This document shows, piece after piece, positions 1-6,565 of a stretch of 9,834 nucleotides of DNA. The DNA is taken from the NCBI GenBank assembly GCA_028287225.1, contig JAQBPZ010000253.1, positions 1 through 9,834 on the forward strand, read 5' to 3'. Origin of the DNA: Gemmatimonadota bacterium. GTDB lineage: Bacteria; Gemmatimonadota; Gemmatimonadetes; Gemmatimonadales; Gemmatimonadaceae. The notes under the pieces were generated by a model that was not told the origin of the DNA, made no database searches, and was given only the letters and a program-made list of their open reading frames with translations. The stretch's first letter is position 1; each line of letters opens with the position of its first letter. A program made the translations under genes and the position numbers.

Positions 1-2
1 GC

Positions 3-83
3 CGCACCGCGGCGCATGCCGAGCCCGGCACGCTGCGACTCTCCGTCGCTCCCGCACCCGAGCCGCCGCCTCCCAGGGCCTAG
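3..83 (+). CDS. C-terminal end of an upstream gene (partial)
   Basis: An open frame enters from the left edge and stops at the TAG at 81-83, giving 26 residues that end in a Pro/Glu-rich tail (PAPEPPPPRA). Third codon positions are mostly G or C, as in the clear genes nearby, and the other two plus frames look less protein-like. The fragment is too short to recognise a family. It lies on the same strand as the copper genes, 111 nt before the next start, so it could be the preceding gene of the same operon. It could also be chance openness in GC-rich DNA. Confidence 0.4.
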   Translation, partial: RTAAHAEPGTLRLSVAPAPEPPPPRA

Positions 84-194
84 CCCGAGCTCCAGACCAC
101 CGGTGTTCGTGATCCGTTCGCGCCCGCGGACGAGATCGACGCGCGCGCCACGCGGCCGCCGTCATGGCCTTGCCCCCGATTCGAGCTGCTCCTC

Positions 195-1940
195 ATGCTG
201 TCGACCCACCGTTTCACGCCGGCGCGACGCCGGCTGCCTCACGCCGCGCGCTGGTTCGCGGCCGCCGCACTCCTGCTCCCTGCCGCCCGGCCGCTCGCCG
301 CGCAGGGCACCACGCACGACATGCACATGCCCGGCATGCAGATGCCGCGTGACACCACCGGCGCGCGCCCCGCGGTGAAGAAAGCCGTCGCGAAGAAAGC
401 CGTCGCGAAGAAGGCCACGGCGAAGAAGGCCACCGCGAAGAAGGCCGCTGTGACGAAGGCGCCTGCCACGAAGCCCGCCGCGACGCAGGCGAGCCCCGCG
501 ACGCCGGTCATGCACGACATGCCCGGCATGCCGGCCACCGACACCACGCATCGCACGCACGACATGCCGGCGATGTCGCACGGCGACACGACCCACCGCC
601 TGCACGACATGCCGGGCATGTCGTCCGGCGCGATGCCACGCGATACCGGAGCCATGGCCGGCATGCACGACATGCCGGGCATGACGATGATGACGCCGGA
701 CCCGCTCGGCGTCTCCATGGACCGGATGGGATCGGGCACCACCTGGGTGCCCGACGCGGCGCCGATTCCCTCGCTCTACTTCACCGTACCGGGCCGCTGG
801 GACGTCACGGGTCACGGCTTCGCCTTTGCGCAGTACGACCGGCAGGGCGGGCCGCGCGGGGCGAGCCAGGTCGGCTCGCTCAACTGGATGATGCTCATGG
901 CGAGCCATGCGCTCGCCGGCGGACGCGTGCAGGCGCGCACGATGCTCAGCCTCGATGCCGTCACGGTGACGCCGCGCGGCTACCCGCTCCTCCTGCAGTC
1001 GGGCGAGGCATACGAGGGCGCGCCGCTGCACGACCGCCAGCATCCGCACGACCTCTTCATGGAGCTGAGCGCGCTCTATGAGCGACCCGTCACGCGCACG
1101 GTCGGGATCATGCTCTACGCGGCGCCCTCCGGCGAGCCGGCGCTGGGCCCGGTGGCCTTCATGCACCGCCCGTCGGCCATGGACAACCCCACCGCGCCCA
1201 TCTCCCACCACTGGGCCGACGCGACGCACATCTCCTTCGGCGTGCTGAGCGCCGGAGTCTTCACGCACACGCTGAAGCTCGAGGGCTCGCTCTTCAACGG
1301 GCGGGAGCCGGACCAGCATCGGTTCAACTTCGATCCCATCCGGCTCGACTCGTGGTCGGGACGCCTGACGTACAATCCGACGGCGGCGTGGAGCTTCACC
1401 GGCGGCTACGGCTTCCTCGCGAGCCCCGAAGCGCTGGCCCCCGACGAGTCCATGCACCGCGTGGCCGCGTCGGCGCTGCACGGCACCACCCTCGGCCGCG
1501 ACGGCCAGTGGGCCTCGAGCCTCGTCTACGGCGCCAACAGCCACTCGTCGCACCCCGGCTGGTCGCACAGCCTGCTGCTCGAGTCCGAGGCGGTGCTCGA
1601 CGCCCGCAACACGGTGTTCGGACGGGCCGAGTACGTGCAGAAGTCGGCGGAGGATCTCGTGCTGAACGAAGCGCCGTTCGGCTTCCCGGGTGACCGGCAC
1701 TTCGATGTGGGCGAGGTGACGATGGGTTACATTCGCGACGTCGCCCGGTTCGGCGGAGGCACGCTCGGCCTCGGGGCGATGGGCACGGTGAACATCGTGC
1801 CGGCGGCGATCGCGGGGGCCTATGGGTCGCGAACCCCGCTCGGCGCCATGGTCTTCCTGCGGCTGCGACCCTTTCGGACGGGGATGACGATGCGCGGACC
1901 TGACTCCGGCAGCACTGGATCCACTCCGCATGCGCACTGA
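195..1940 (+). CDS. Secreted outer-membrane barrel protein with lysine-rich repeat and Met/His copper-type motifs
   Basis: 581 residues. Residues 1-36 form a signal peptide (Arg-rich start, hydrophobic 19-31, cleavage after LAA before Gln37). Residues 61-95 are five AKKA/AKKT pentad repeats, strongly basic. Around them, residues 41-165 carry HDMPGM-type motifs (near 41, 107, 122, 137, 158), including a 15-residue tandem repeat at 116-145; Met/His clusters like these commonly bind Cu(I). Residues 185-561 look like a beta-barrel with the landmarks DRQHPHD (280-286), GEPALGPVAFMHRPSA (313-328), HHW (338-340) and GREPDQHRFNFD (369-380). I recognise these from an uncharacterised family often found beside copper genes; this is recollection, not a search. 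The barrel's many His residues suggest metal contact or passage at the outer membrane. The start at 195 is chosen because it gives the signal peptide; its ribosome binding site is weak. The 3' end overlaps the copper-transport gene by 11 nt, which implies co-translation. The product is unnamed and the substrate (copper) is inferred. Confidence 0.85.
   Translation: MLSTHRFTPARRRLPHAARWFAAAALLLPAARPLAAQGTTHDMHMPGMQMPRDTTGARPAVKKAVAKKAVAKKATAKKATAKKAAVTKAPATKPAATQASPATPVMHDMPGMPATDTTHRTHDMPAMSHGDTTHRLHDMPGMSSGAMPRDTGAMAGMHDMPGMTMMTPDPLGVSMDRMGSGTTWVPDAAPIPSLYFTVPGRWDVTGHGFAFAQYDRQGGPRGASQVGSLNWMMLMASHALAGGRVQARTMLSLDAVTVTPRGYPLLLQSGEAYEGAPLHDRQHPHDLFMELSALYERPVTRTVGIMLYAAPSGEPALGPVAFMHRPSAMDNPTAPISHHWADATHISFGVLSAGVFTHTLKLEGSLFNGREPDQHRFNFDPIRLDSWSGRLTYNPTAAWSFTGGYGFLASPEALAPDESMHRVAASALHGTTLGRDGQWASSLVYGANSHSSHPGWSHSLLLESEAVLDARNTVFGRAEYVQKSAEDLVLNEAPFGFPGDRHFDVGEVTMGYIRDVARFGGGTLGLGAMGTVNIVPAAIAGAYGSRTPLGAMVFLRLRPFRTGMTMRGPDSGSTGSTPHAH
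378..458 (+). repeat. 15-bp tandem repeat encoding AKKA/AKKT pentads
   Basis: Five consecutive copies of a degenerate 15-bp unit (AAGAAR GCC RYS GCG) lie inside the barrel gene and encode KKAVA/KKATA. The copies differ mostly at third positions, with AAA and AAG alternating, which suggests old expansion kept under protein-level selection. Such tracts can change copy number by slippage. The basic tail resembles those of histone-H1-like proteins, but here it follows a signal peptide, so DNA binding is unlikely. Contact with lipopolysaccharide or polyanions is a guess. Confidence 0.8.
509..686 (+). repeat. Repeated Met/His (HDMPGM) motif segment
   Basis: Four close copies of a CACGACATGCC(C/G)GSSATG unit encode HDMPGM or HDMPAM. 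Two lie in a 45-bp direct duplication of the segment DTTHRxHDMPxMSxG. A related HDMHMPGM copy sits upstream, before the lysine repeat (near 318). His and Met spaced this way is the usual chemistry of periplasmic copper-binding tails (compare the Met motifs of CopA/PcoA and CopB/PcoB). Copper binding here is inferred. Confidence 0.75.
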
Positions 1941-3345
1941 GCGCACGTGCAGTGGGCGCATGCGGCGGCTGCATGCGCCCATGCGCTGGGTGTTCGGCGC
2001 GATCACGCTGCTCGGGCTCGTCCTCGGCACGCCCCGCGGCGCATGGGCGCATGCGCACCTGCGCCGCAGCGAGCCGTCGGCTGGTGCCAGCGTCACCGCG
2101 CCGCATGTGATCCGCCTCTGGTTCAGCGAGGCGCCGGAGCTGTCGCTCACCACGGTGCGCGTCACCGACTCCACCGGCGCCAGCATCGACCTCGGGGCGC
2201 CCGTTCACGACGGCGCCGATGCGCTGAGCGTGCTCCTGTCCATTCGGCGCGAGCTCGCGCCCGGGCGCTACGAGGTGCGATGGCGCACCGCGGCAGTGGA
2301 TGGACACCCGGCGAGCGGCCGGTTCTCGTTCCGCGTGGCGGCGCCCGCGCTGCCAGCGCTGCCGGTGCCGGCCGCCAGCCCGGGCGCCACGGACTCGCTC
2401 GCGGGCGCGGACGATTCCACGGCGATGGGCGAACGCCACGCCACGCCACAGGACGCCTCGTTCGTGCTCGTGCGCCTCGTCTCCTACGCCGCCCTGCTGC
2501 TGCTCGTCGGCGCCGTGGCCTTCCGCGTCGCGGTGCTGCCGCGCGTGGCCGGCGCGGAGGGCATGGACGCGCGCGGGATGCAGCGGATCCTCGCGGGTGG
2601 CGCGGCCGCCGCGGCGGTGGTGTTCGTGGTGACGTCGGCGGTGCGGCTCGCAATGCAGAGCCGCATGATGCGCGACGCATCCATGTCCGTCGCGCAGCTC
2701 GAGGACATGGCGATGGCCACGCAGTGGGGTGGCGCGTGGCGCATGCAGCTCGGCGCCGGCGCGGCCGCGCTGATCGGTGCGACGCTCGCATGGCGGGGGC
2801 GACGCAGCGGGTGGACGCTCACCGCGCTCGCCTGCGTCGTCGCGTCGCTCGGCATCGCGCTCGGCGGACACGCGGCGACCGTGGAGCGCTATCGCTCGCT
2901 CTCGGTGCTCGACGACGCGCTGCACGTGCTCGCCGAGAGCGCATGGCTCGGCACGCTGTTCTGGCTCGCCGCCGCGGGGCTGGGCGCGCCGCTGCGCGAC
3001 GGCACGCGACGCGCCGATCACGTGGCGGCACTCGTGGGCGCCTTCTCCCCGGTGGCACTCCTGTCGGCGGCGGTGGTCGCGCTCACCGGAGTGGTGACCG
3101 CGTGGCAGCGGCTCGACCGCGTGGCAGACCTGTGGACGACACCCTACGGCCAGGTGCTGTTCCGGAAGCTCGTGCTCGTGGGCGTGGTCGCGCTCGTCGG
3201 CGCCTACAACTGGCGGCGCGTGCGCCCGGCCCTCGGCACCGATGCGGCCACGGGGCGGCTGCGGCGAAGCATGTGGACGGAGCTGTGCGTCGGCCTGCTC
3301 GTGCTCCTCGCGACCGCGGTGCTCGTGGCGACGCCGACACGGTAG
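1930..3345 (+). CDS. copCD: CopC-CopD fusion, copper-binding and copper-transport membrane protein
   Basis: 471 residues from ATG 1930. The predicted signal peptide ends at AWA (38-40), exposing His41 as the new N-terminus (HAHLRRSEP). CopC domain, about 41-137: FSEAP (65-69) and the VDGHP motif with Asp124 and His126. An N-terminal His plus this Asp/His pair is the known Cu(II) site of CopC; the Met-rich Cu(I) loop of classic CopC is absent, so this is a Cu(II)-only type. A Pro/Ala linker (138-175) leads to a CopD domain with about eight membrane segments (about 178-200, 222-240, 270-288, 296-314, 330-352, 366-392, 411-428, 452-468), and His314 and His332 in or near them. Length fits YcnJ-like fusions. 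CopD proteins are thought to move copper from periplasm to cytoplasm, for supply rather than detoxification. Start choices are ATG 1930, 1960 and 1981; 1981 gives the most normal signal peptide, whereas 1930 overlaps the upstream gene. Confidence 0.9.
   Translation: MRTERTCSGRMRRLHAPMRWVFGAITLLGLVLGTPRGAWAHAHLRRSEPSAGASVTAPHVIRLWFSEAPELSLTTVRVTDSTGASIDLGAPVHDGADALSVLLSIRRELAPGRYEVRWRTAAVDGHPASGRFSFRVAAPALPALPVPAASPGATDSLAGADDSTAMGERHATPQDASFVLVRLVSYAALLLLVGAVAFRVAVLPRVAGAEGMDARGMQRILAGGAAAAAVVFVVTSAVRLAMQSRMMRDASMSVAQLEDMAMATQWGGAWRMQLGAGAAALIGATLAWRGRRSGWTLTALACVVASLGIALGGHAATVERYRSLSVLDDALHVLAESAWLGTLFWLAAAGLGAPLRDGTRRADHVAALVGAFSPVALLSAAVVALTGVVTAWQRLDRVADLWTTPYGQVLFRKLVLVGVVALVGAYNWRRVRPALGTDAATGRLRRSMWTELCVGLLVLLATAVLVATPTR
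1954..1980. repeat. Perfect 10-bp inverted repeat at the copCD start
   Basis: GGGCGCATGC and GCATGCGCCC flank a 7-nt loop and end exactly before the ATG at 1981; a second candidate ATG (1960) lies inside the left arm. In mRNA this would be a very stable hairpin close to the initiation region, so it could couple copCD translation to ribosomes finishing the upstream gene. GCATGCGC also recurs at 1928 and 2049. It may merely reflect GC-rich codon choice. Confidence 0.55.
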
Positions 3346-3371
3346 CGCAGACACGAGGTACCCGGACCCGC

Positions 3372-3395
3372 CCATGGCCTTCAAGGGTGCCATGG
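3372..3395. terminator. Possible bidirectional terminator between convergent genes
   Basis: CCATGGC and GCCATGG form a perfect 7-bp stem with a 10-nt loop in the 72-bp gap between the convergent copCD and kinase genes. Position fits a shared terminator. There is no T-run on either side, so a classic intrinsic terminator is not supported; the hairpin may instead block read-through or stabilise the 3' ends. Confidence 0.35.
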
Positions 3396-3417
3396 ACCCC
3401 TCCGTGTGCTCTGCCCT

Positions 3418-5403
3418 CTACGGCGAGCCCGCCCCGCCCTCGGCGAGCGTGCGTCGCAGCGCCTCGACACCCACGCCCTCGGCCACATCCACGAACCGCG
3501 CCACGAGCTCCATGGCGCGGGCGGCCTCCGCGAGGCGCGCCTGCGCGGTGGGCGCGGGCAGGCGAATCGGCGCGCCGCGCTTGAGCGCCGCCTCCAGCTC
3601 CTCGCGGAAGATGCCGAACTCGCGCCGGAGCTGCGCCTCGTCCCACCCGAGCCGCGCGCGCTGCGCCCCGTGGCGCTCCGCGATCACGCGCTGGATCGCC
3701 GTGCCGTCGCCGAGCGCGTCGGCGGGGGCGCCCAGCTCGGCGTCGACGTTGGCGAGCGTGCCCGCCACGTCGGCGATGAAGCTCGCGAAGTGATCCTCCA
3801 CCTGCGACACCTCCACCCCATGCGCCGCCGTCACTCCCGGGTCGGCGCGCATCCGGGCGGTGAACCCGGCGAGGATCCGCTCCATCTCGCCGAGCAGCAG
3901 CTCGGCCATCGCGCGGAGGGAGCCCGGCTGGAGGCGCGAATGCGATATGGCCTCGGTCGTCTCGTGCGCCTGCGCCGCGTCCGGCATCGAAGTGGAGACG
4001 GCCGCCGCCTCACCGAACGGCCCGCTGCCCTCCACGCCCCCGGTCTGCATCGATTCGACCGGTGCGGCGGGCAGCCACAGGAAGAAGGTGGATCCCACCC
4101 CCAGCGTGCTGCGCGCCACCACGTCTCCGTCCATCGCGCGCGCCAGCCGGCGTGAGATCGCGAGCCCCAGCCCCGTGCCCCCGTGTCCGCGCGTGAGCGA
4201 CATGTCCGCCTGCACGAACGGCTCGAAGATCCGCTCGATCTGGTCGGGCGCGATGCCGGCGCCGGTGTCCTCCACGCGGATGTAGACCCACGGCCCCTCG
4301 CCGGGAAGCCGCACGTCCGGGGCCGCCGTGCCGGCGATGCCGGCGCTGATGGTGATCCGGCCGCGCTCGTCGAGCCCCGGGTCGGTGAACTTCACGGCGT
4401 TGACCAGCAGGTTCACGACGATCTGCGCGGTGCGCGCCTCGTCACCCCAGGCGGAGAGGCCACCGGCGTGACCGCTCACCGAGTCGGCGATCTCGACGCC
4501 GCGCGCCCGGGCCTGGGGGGCGATCAGGCCGAGCGCGTGCGTCACGGCATCGCCCACGCGAAAGGCGCGGCGTTCCAGCGGGGTACGGCGCGCCTCGAGG
4601 CGGGAGAAGTCGAGCACCTCGCTGACGAGCGAGAGCAGGTGCCGGCTGCCGCGCGCCGCGCGGTCCACGTACGAGCGCTGCTCGCTCGTGAGCGGTCCGC
4701 CGATCTCCAGGCTGAGCAGGTCCAGGTAGCCCATGATCGCGTTGACGGGGGTGCGGATCTCGTGGCTCATGGTCGCCAGGAACCCGCTTTTCGCCTCGTT
4801 CGCCGCCTCGGCGGCGGCGCGCGCCTCGGAGGCGGCGGCGGACGCCGCCTGGAGCATGGCGTCGGCCGCATGCCGCGCCGTGAGGTCGCGCGTGACCTTG
4901 GCGAAGCCCAGCAGCCTGCCCTCGCCATCACGCAGCGCGGTGAGCGTGACGCCGGCCCAGAAGGTGGAGCCGTCGCTGCGGAGACGGCACCCTTCGCCGG
5001 TGTACTCGCCGTGCGCGGCCGCGAGCCGGATGTGCTCCTCGGCGGTCCCGTCTTCCGCGCCGCCGGACGGGTACAGCATGCGGAGGTGTGCCCCCTCCGC
5101 CTCCTCCTTGGTCCACCACTTGATGAGCCGCGCCCCTTCTCCCCAGAAGGTGATGATGCCCTCGGGGTTCATCAGGAAGATCGCGTAGTCGCGGACATTC
5201 TCGGCGAGCGCGACAAAGGCGCGCGCCGCGGTGGCGGAGGCATCGCGCCACGCGTCGGCCGCCCGGGCATCGGTGATGCCACGCGCGCGATCCTTGCCGC
5301 GCCGCCACGCCTGCTCGCGCTCGCGCTCCTCCGGGGTCGTGCCGGCCGCACGCACCCCGCCCTCATCATTGCTTCGCTCGTCCTCCACGTCGTGAGATGG
5401 CAT
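3418..5403 (-). CDS. Soluble PAS-domain sensor histidine kinase with C-terminal RsbRD-like domain
   Basis: 661 residues, no signal peptide or membrane segment, so cytoplasmic. A charged N-terminus (1-60) precedes a PAS domain (about 62-178; DYAIFLMNPEG, then GSTFWAGVTLTALRDGEGRLLGFAKVTRDL). An Ala-rich coiled linker (about 180-207) leads to the kinase core: H-box SHEIRTPVNAIMG with phospho-acceptor His214, N-box NLLVNAVKFT with Asn335, G1 box DTGAGIAPDQ (379-388), F-box around 393-396 and G2 box GGTGLGL (408-414). All catalytic boxes are intact. After a linker (450-490), residues about 494-612 are helical and end in a HG-x2-R-x-R-x-G-x(7)-RREFGIFREEL pattern that resembles the RsbRD N-terminal sensor domain of stressosome-type proteins, placed here at the C-terminus. 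No response regulator lies in the window, so partner and signal are unknown. ATG 5403 has no clear ribosome binding site. The gene is convergent with copCD and divergent from the ArsR gene. Confidence 0.92.
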   Translation of the reverse strand: MPSHDVEDERSNDEGGVRAAGTTPEEREREQAWRRGKDRARGITDARAADAWRDASATAARAFVALAENVRDYAIFLMNPEGIITFWGEGARLIKWWTKEEAEGAHLRMLYPSGGAEDGTAEEHIRLAAAHGEYTGEGCRLRSDGSTFWAGVTLTALRDGEGRLLGFAKVTRDLTARHAADAMLQAASAAASEARAAAEAANEAKSGFLATMSHEIRTPVNAIMGYLDLLSLEIGGPLTSEQRSYVDRAARGSRHLLSLVSEVLDFSRLEARRTPLERRAFRVGDAVTHALGLIAPQARARGVEIADSVSGHAGGLSAWGDEARTAQIVVNLLVNAVKFTDPGLDERGRITISAGIAGTAAPDVRLPGEGPWVYIRVEDTGAGIAPDQIERIFEPFVQADMSLTRGHGGTGLGLAISRRLARAMDGDVVARSTLGVGSTFFLWLPAAPVESMQTGGVEGSGPFGEAAAVSTSMPDAAQAHETTEAISHSRLQPGSLRAMAELLLGEMERILAGFTARMRADPGVTAAHGVEVSQVEDHFASFIADVAGTLANVDAELGAPADALGDGTAIQRVIAERHGAQRARLGWDEAQLRREFGIFREELEAALKRGAPIRLPAPTAQARLAEAARAMELVARFVDVAEGVGVEALRRTLAEGGAGSP

Positions 5404-5480
5404 CCCGCCCGATTCTGGCAGACGGAATGCCAGCGCGACCGTGCGCGCGCGCGACGTCTCGACCCGGTCCGGCGGGCGAC

Positions 5481-5520
5481 GTATTCAACCAAAGAGATAA
5501 TTGACCGAGGGGTTCAATAC
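5481..5520. promoter_or_regulatory. AT-rich inverted repeat, probable operator/promoter of the ArsR gene
   Basis: GTATTCAACC (5481-5490) and GGTTCAATAC (5511-5520) are inverted copies, 9 of 10 matching with one central mismatch in each arm. They are separated by 20 bp, so the centres lie 30 bp apart, near three helical turns. The 40-bp element is only about 40% GC in DNA of about 70% GC. A GATAAT (5496-5501) could serve as a -10 box; no matching -35 is seen. The right arm overlaps the GAGGGG ribosome binding site, so a bound repressor would cover the start of its own gene. It lies between divergent genes and may also affect the kinase. Confidence 0.6.
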
Positions 5521-5521
5521 G

Positions 5522-5863
5522 ATGCGCCATGACCCGCTCAGCGCCACCTTCGCCGCCCTCGCCGACCCCACACGGCGCGCCATCCTCGCCCGCCTCGCAG
5601 TGGCCGAGGCGTCGGTCACCGAGCTGGCGGAACCGTTCGACATGACCCTGCCCGCCGTCTCGAAGCACCTCAGAGTGCTCCAGCGCGCCGGCCTGATCAC
5701 GCAGGGGCGCGAAGCCCAGTGGCGGCCGTGCCGCCTGGAGCCCGAGCCGCTGCGCGACGTCTCCGAGTTCATCGAGCAGTACCGCCGCCGCTGGGACGCC
5801 CGCGTCGACCGCCTTGGCGGCTACCTCGGCGGACTCCAGCGCCCGCGTCACCGCCAGCGCTGA
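5522..5863 (+). CDS. ArsR-family winged-helix transcriptional repressor
   Basis: 113 residues from ATG 5522. The N-terminal motif FAALADPTRRAILARL (10-25), the helix-turn-helix with recognition helix TLPAVSKHLRVLQRAGLI (42-59) and the basic wing after it are typical of ArsR-family dimers. The ELCxC metal site of SmtB/ArsR sensors is absent, and only one Cys is present. It therefore belongs to the ADPTRRAIL subgroup usually paired with an AHSA1/SRPBCC protein, but no such gene follows here. Start: TTG 5501 is in frame, but GAGGGG at 5507-5512 sits nine bases before ATG 5522, which I prefer. It probably represses itself through the inverted repeat just upstream; the divergent kinase or the downstream genes may be further targets. 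The ligand is unknown. Confidence 0.88.
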   Translation: MRHDPLSATFAALADPTRRAILARLAVAEASVTELAEPFDMTLPAVSKHLRVLQRAGLITQGREAQWRPCRLEPEPLRDVSEFIEQYRRRWDARVDRLGGYLGGLQRPRHRQR

Positions 5864-5956
5864 CGGCTCCGTCCCAGCGACCTGCCACACCGACCGAACC
5901 GAACCCGCGCGCCGCACGACACGGCGCAAGGATGGAATGTCGGCGTTCTCCCGACT

Positions 5957-5990
5957 GGACCGGTCTGTCACCGACCGTAGATTGCCGGTC
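5957..5990 (+). promoter_or_regulatory. Possible promoter/operator before the His/Cys-rich gene
   Basis: CGGTC (5961-5965) and GACCG (5973-5977) form a short inverted repeat around TGTCACC, followed by TAGATT (5978-5983), which could be a -10 box only 10 bp before ATG 5994. If so, the message would be nearly leaderless, which fits the lack of a ribosome binding site. The repeat is short and the call is weak. Confidence 0.25.
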
Positions 5991-5993
5991 GTG

Positions 5994-6434
5994 ATGCCTC
6001 GTCCCTGGCCCACCCGCCTCCTGCGCGCCTGCCTGGCGCTCTGGTTCGCCCTCGCCGGGGCCGAGCTCGGAATGGTGCACGCGTGTCCGCAGCACGGCGG
6101 GGCGGGCGGGCACCAGCATTCCGAATCGTCTGCGCAGGCGGCGGCGGGTACGCATGGCATGTCGCACGGAGCGCATGCGTCGGTGCCGGCAGCGGGGGCC
6201 ACATCGGGCACGGACCGGTCGCCCGCCGCGCCGCATGCCTGCACCTGCGTCGGCGCGTGCGCGGCCGCATCGGGAGCGGCGGCCCTGGCGCCGTCGCACA
6301 CGGTGCCGCCGACGGCCACCATCAGCGCGGCCGACGTCGCGATCCATGGGGACGCGCGTGATGCATCGGGCGGCCGTTCGGCGCACGTGCTGCCGTTCGG
6401 CAACGGGCCTCCCGCGGGTGCGCTGACCGCGTAG
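5994..6434 (+). CDS. Small secreted His/Cys-rich protein, possible metal binder
   Basis: 146 residues from ATG 5994. Residues 1-30 form a signal peptide or membrane anchor (Arg8, hydrophobic to about 24, AGAELGMVHA). The mature part has CPQHGGAGGHQH (31-42), scattered His/Met (GTHGMSHGAHA, 52-62), a HACTCVGAC cluster (81-89) and a C-terminal LPFGNGPPA (133-141). The His and Cys clusters suggest binding of a soft metal such as copper in the envelope, but this is inferred. The closing GPPA motif is reminiscent of DUF2946-type small proteins; I cannot confirm membership. The reading frame is open further upstream, to 5814, but that part overlaps the ArsR gene and lacks a signal peptide, so ATG 5994 (or GTG 5991) is preferred. 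It precedes the TonB-dependent receptor by 220 bp on the same strand and may be co-transcribed with it. Confidence 0.65.
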   Translation: MPRPWPTRLLRACLALWFALAGAELGMVHACPQHGGAGGHQHSESSAQAAAGTHGMSHGAHASVPAAGATSGTDRSPAAPHACTCVGACAAASGAAALAPSHTVPPTATISAADVAIHGDARDASGGRSAHVLPFGNGPPAGALTA

Positions 6435-6447
6435 CCCGCTCCGCGGC

Positions 6448-6465
6448 GCGATGCCCAGGCATCGC
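6448..6465. repeat. Stem-loop SL1, palindrome after the His/Cys-rich gene
   Basis: GCGATGCC and GGCATCGC form a perfect 8-bp inverted repeat around a 2-nt centre (CA), 13 bp after the stop codon of the small secreted gene. It could be a termination hairpin (no T-run follows), an operator for a dimeric regulator of the receptor, or the first element of a structured leader. Confidence 0.45.
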
Positions 6466-6493
6466 ATCGCGGACCCCGTTCGCCATTGGGAGT

Positions 6494-6565
6494 CGTCGCA
6501 GCGCGGTCATCCGCGACCCTGCGACGCTCGCCGTCATGCCTGCCGGCCTGCGCCGGCGCATGTCG
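6494..6565 (+). promoter_or_regulatory. Structured leader with two further stem-loops upstream of the TonB receptor
   Basis: SL2: CGTCGCAG (6494-6501) pairs with CTGCGACG (6519-6526), and inside it CGCGG pairs with CCGCG across a TCAT loop, giving 13 bp with a 3-nt bulge. SL3: CATGC-CT-GCCGGC (6535-6547) pairs with GCCGGC-GCATG (6552-6562) across a CTGC loop, giving 11 bp with a 2-nt bulge; two more outer pairs lie beyond one T-T mismatch. Both lie in the 220-bp untranslated stretch before the receptor start at 6655. They may form an mRNA leader or regulatory RNA, but no known riboswitch core is present. Confidence 0.4.

Noticed and set aside
162..2186. Long minus-strand open frame (674 codons) opposite the barrel gene, and a similar 665-codon frame opposite copCD
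   Set aside because: Arg/His/Ala-rich low-complexity translation with no domain; typical antisense shadow of GC-rich coding DNA. The plus strand shows clear signal peptides and families.
4183..5532. 449-codon plus-strand frame opposite the histidine kinase
   Set aside because: Antisense shadow; the minus strand carries all intact histidine-kinase boxes in one frame.
5814..5993. Upstream extension of the His/Cys-rich gene from 5814
   Set aside because: It overlaps the end of the ArsR gene in another frame and would place the signal peptide 60 residues inside the protein.
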